6,825 bases of DNA from positions 1-6,825 of the forward strand of contig JBKPDG010000059.1 in the NCBI GenBank assembly GCA_046727755.1, read 5' to 3'. Source of the stretch: JALZAA01 sp046727755 (GTDB lineage: Bacteria > Actinomycetota > Acidimicrobiia > IMCC26256 > JACDBD01). The first letter of the stretch is position 1; the number at the start of each line of letters is the position of its first letter. Under the pieces are notes generated by a model. That model had not been told where the DNA came from and made no database searches. It saw nothing but the letters and a program-made list of their open reading frames with translations. Below are positions 6,265-6,825 of the stretch, piece by piece. A program made the translations under genes and the position numbers.

Positions 6265-6285
6265 GGCCGGAATGCCAGGCCGGCC
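6265..6285 (-). other. 5' hairpin of the nadA leader
   Basis: GGCCGG (6285-6280) pairs with CCGGCC (6270-6265) around a 9-nt loop, at the very start of the predicted nadA transcript. The strand CCGGCC recurs at 6211-6206, where it includes the 3' side of aptamer helix P1, so GGCCGG could also pair there and break the aptamer. It may be just a stabilising 5' stem or an alternative-fold partner. Confidence 0.4.
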
Positions 6286-6292
6286 TCCACGA

Positions 6293-6298
6293 AGTGTA
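6293..6298 (-). promoter_or_regulatory. -10 element of the nadA promoter
   Basis: On the minus strand TACACT (6298-6293) fits TANNNT. Transcription would start near 6286, giving a leader of about 113 nt, just long enough to hold the 5' hairpin, the aptamer and the ribosome-binding-site hairpin. A poor -35 candidate ATGAGA lies at 6321-6316. Confidence 0.5.
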
Positions 6299-6332
6299 AC
6301 GCCGGCTCATCCCCCTCTCATCCACGATCCGT

Positions 6333-6338
6333 TACTTC
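6333..6338 (+). promoter_or_regulatory. Possible -10 element of the divergent membrane-protein gene
   Basis: TACTTC lies 8 bases before the GTG at 6347. It resembles the nadA -10 read on the other strand (GTTACTTC against GTTACACTTC). It departs from TANNNT at the last base, so the call is weak. Confidence 0.25.
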
Positions 6339-6346
6339 CGCGGGCG

Positions 6347-6825
6347 GTGTCCCTCCGCCGTTTCCTGCTCCTCTTTGCGCTCCTGGCCGGTGTGCGTTTC
6401 GTTGTCGTGCCAGTGGCGCTGAGCTCCGATGCCACCGCACCGAGCAAGTACCGGATCCTTCCTGGCGACGTCCGCCGGTATCAACAGGTCGCCGACGAGG
6501 ACGGTCGTCCGTACCGGGACTTCGCATTCGAGTACCCGCCGGTCATGGTGGCCGCGATCGAAGCCGTCGACGGAGGAAGTGTCCGGTCGACGACCGTGCG
6601 ACTCATGTGGTCGCAGCTTGTCGTCGACCTGGCGATCGCGGCCGTCGTTGCGTGGGCTTGGGGTCGGCGCGCCGGCATCGCGTACCTTCTGATCGGTCTC
6701 CCGTTCCTCGTCTATCCGTTCCTGTACCTCCGGCTCGACCTGCTCTCGGTATTCCTGGCGGTCCTCGCCGCCGCGTTCGTCCGCCGGCGACATCCCTACG
6801 CGAGCGGCACGGCACTCACCGTCGC
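6347..6825 (+). CDS. Polytopic membrane protein, GT87/DUF2029-like glycosyltransferase, N-terminal part
   Basis: An open frame runs from GTG 6347 to the end of the window (159 codons seen), so the C-terminal part is missing. The N-terminus MSLRRFLLLFALLAGVRFVV is a positive-inside first membrane segment (about 6-25). It is followed by an outside loop with PGDVRRY (39-45; D41 is the candidate catalytic Asp of GT-C enzymes) and PYRDFAFEYPP (55-65), the hallmark loop of GT87/DUF2029 proteins. Further membrane segments lie at about 88-105, 110-128 and 130-145, the last beginning with the RLDLLSV motif. Family members transfer mannose or other sugars from polyprenyl-phosphate donors on the outer membrane face. 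The start could lie slightly upstream, as the frame stays open, but GTG 6347 precedes the membrane segment closely. Family is inferred from remembered motifs. Confidence 0.75.
   Translation, partial: MSLRRFLLLFALLAGVRFVVVPVALSSDATAPSKYRILPGDVRRYQQVADEDGRPYRDFAFEYPPVMVAAIEAVDGGSVRSTTVRLMWSQLVVDLAIAAVVAWAWGRRAGIAYLLIGLPFLVYPFLYLRLDLLSVFLAVLAAAFVRRRHPYASGTALTV

Noticed and set aside
6174..6290. 39-residue N-terminal extension of NadA from GTG 6290
   Set aside because: The segment is unlike NadA, lies in a structured leader, and ATG 6173 has a good ribosome-binding site. The predicted transcript start near 6286 also excludes the GTG.
6332..6793. Minus-strand frame (153 codons) rich in Glu/Asp/Arg
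   Set aside because: The plus strand here encodes membrane segments and the PYRDFAFEYPP motif; the charged minus-strand product is their antisense shadow.

Overview
The window is GC-rich (roughly two-thirds G+C) and densely packed. It looks like a chromosomal segment of a high-GC actinobacterium, perhaps of the Acidimicrobiia. This is inferred from three things: a LexA box of the CGAAC-N4-GTTCG type, TANNNT -10 elements placed so that transcripts begin at the start codon (leaderless genes), and a helix-turn-helix/nucleotidyltransferase pair of a type I recall as common in Actinobacteria. No rRNA, tRNA, CRISPR array, transposase or phage gene was seen.

Layout from left to right. (1) 1-426 (+): the 3' end of a secreted-type M23/LytM peptidase gene. 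(2) 427-484: a short promoter region with an SOS box and a -10 element. (3) 485-3370 (+): a complete uvrA, excision-repair ATPase, 961 aa. (4) 3381-3409: a strong hairpin at the convergent junction. (5) 3391-4255 (-): a two-gene operon of an XRE-type regulator followed, with an 8-bp overlap, by a small nucleotidyltransferase-fold protein; it is a toxin-antitoxin candidate. (6) 4256-4311: an AT-rich divergent promoter with palindromic CATATG elements. (7) 4312-5028 (+): a class I SAM-dependent methyltransferase of unknown substrate. (8) 5029-5048: a 20-bp convergent gap with a small hairpin. (9) 5049-6173 (-): nadA, quinolinate synthase. (10) 6174-6300: the nadA 5' leader, which folds into what looks like a NAD+-I (nadA motif) riboswitch followed by a hairpin that hides the ribosome-binding site. 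(11) 6347-6825 (+): the 5' end of a divergent polytopic membrane protein of the GT87/DUF2029 glycosyltransferase type, which continues past the window edge.

The genes do not form one pathway. Two are core housekeeping genes with readable regulation: uvrA appears to be under LexA control, and nadA appears to be under feedback control by NAD+ through its leader RNA. The regulator/nucleotidyltransferase pair is an accessory module inserted between convergent and divergent neighbours, with its own autoregulatory-looking operator. The most interesting signal is the nadA leader: the NAD+-I riboswitch class was, as far as I recall, described from Acidobacteriota, so a match in an actinobacterial-looking genome and in an apparently single-domain form would be notable.
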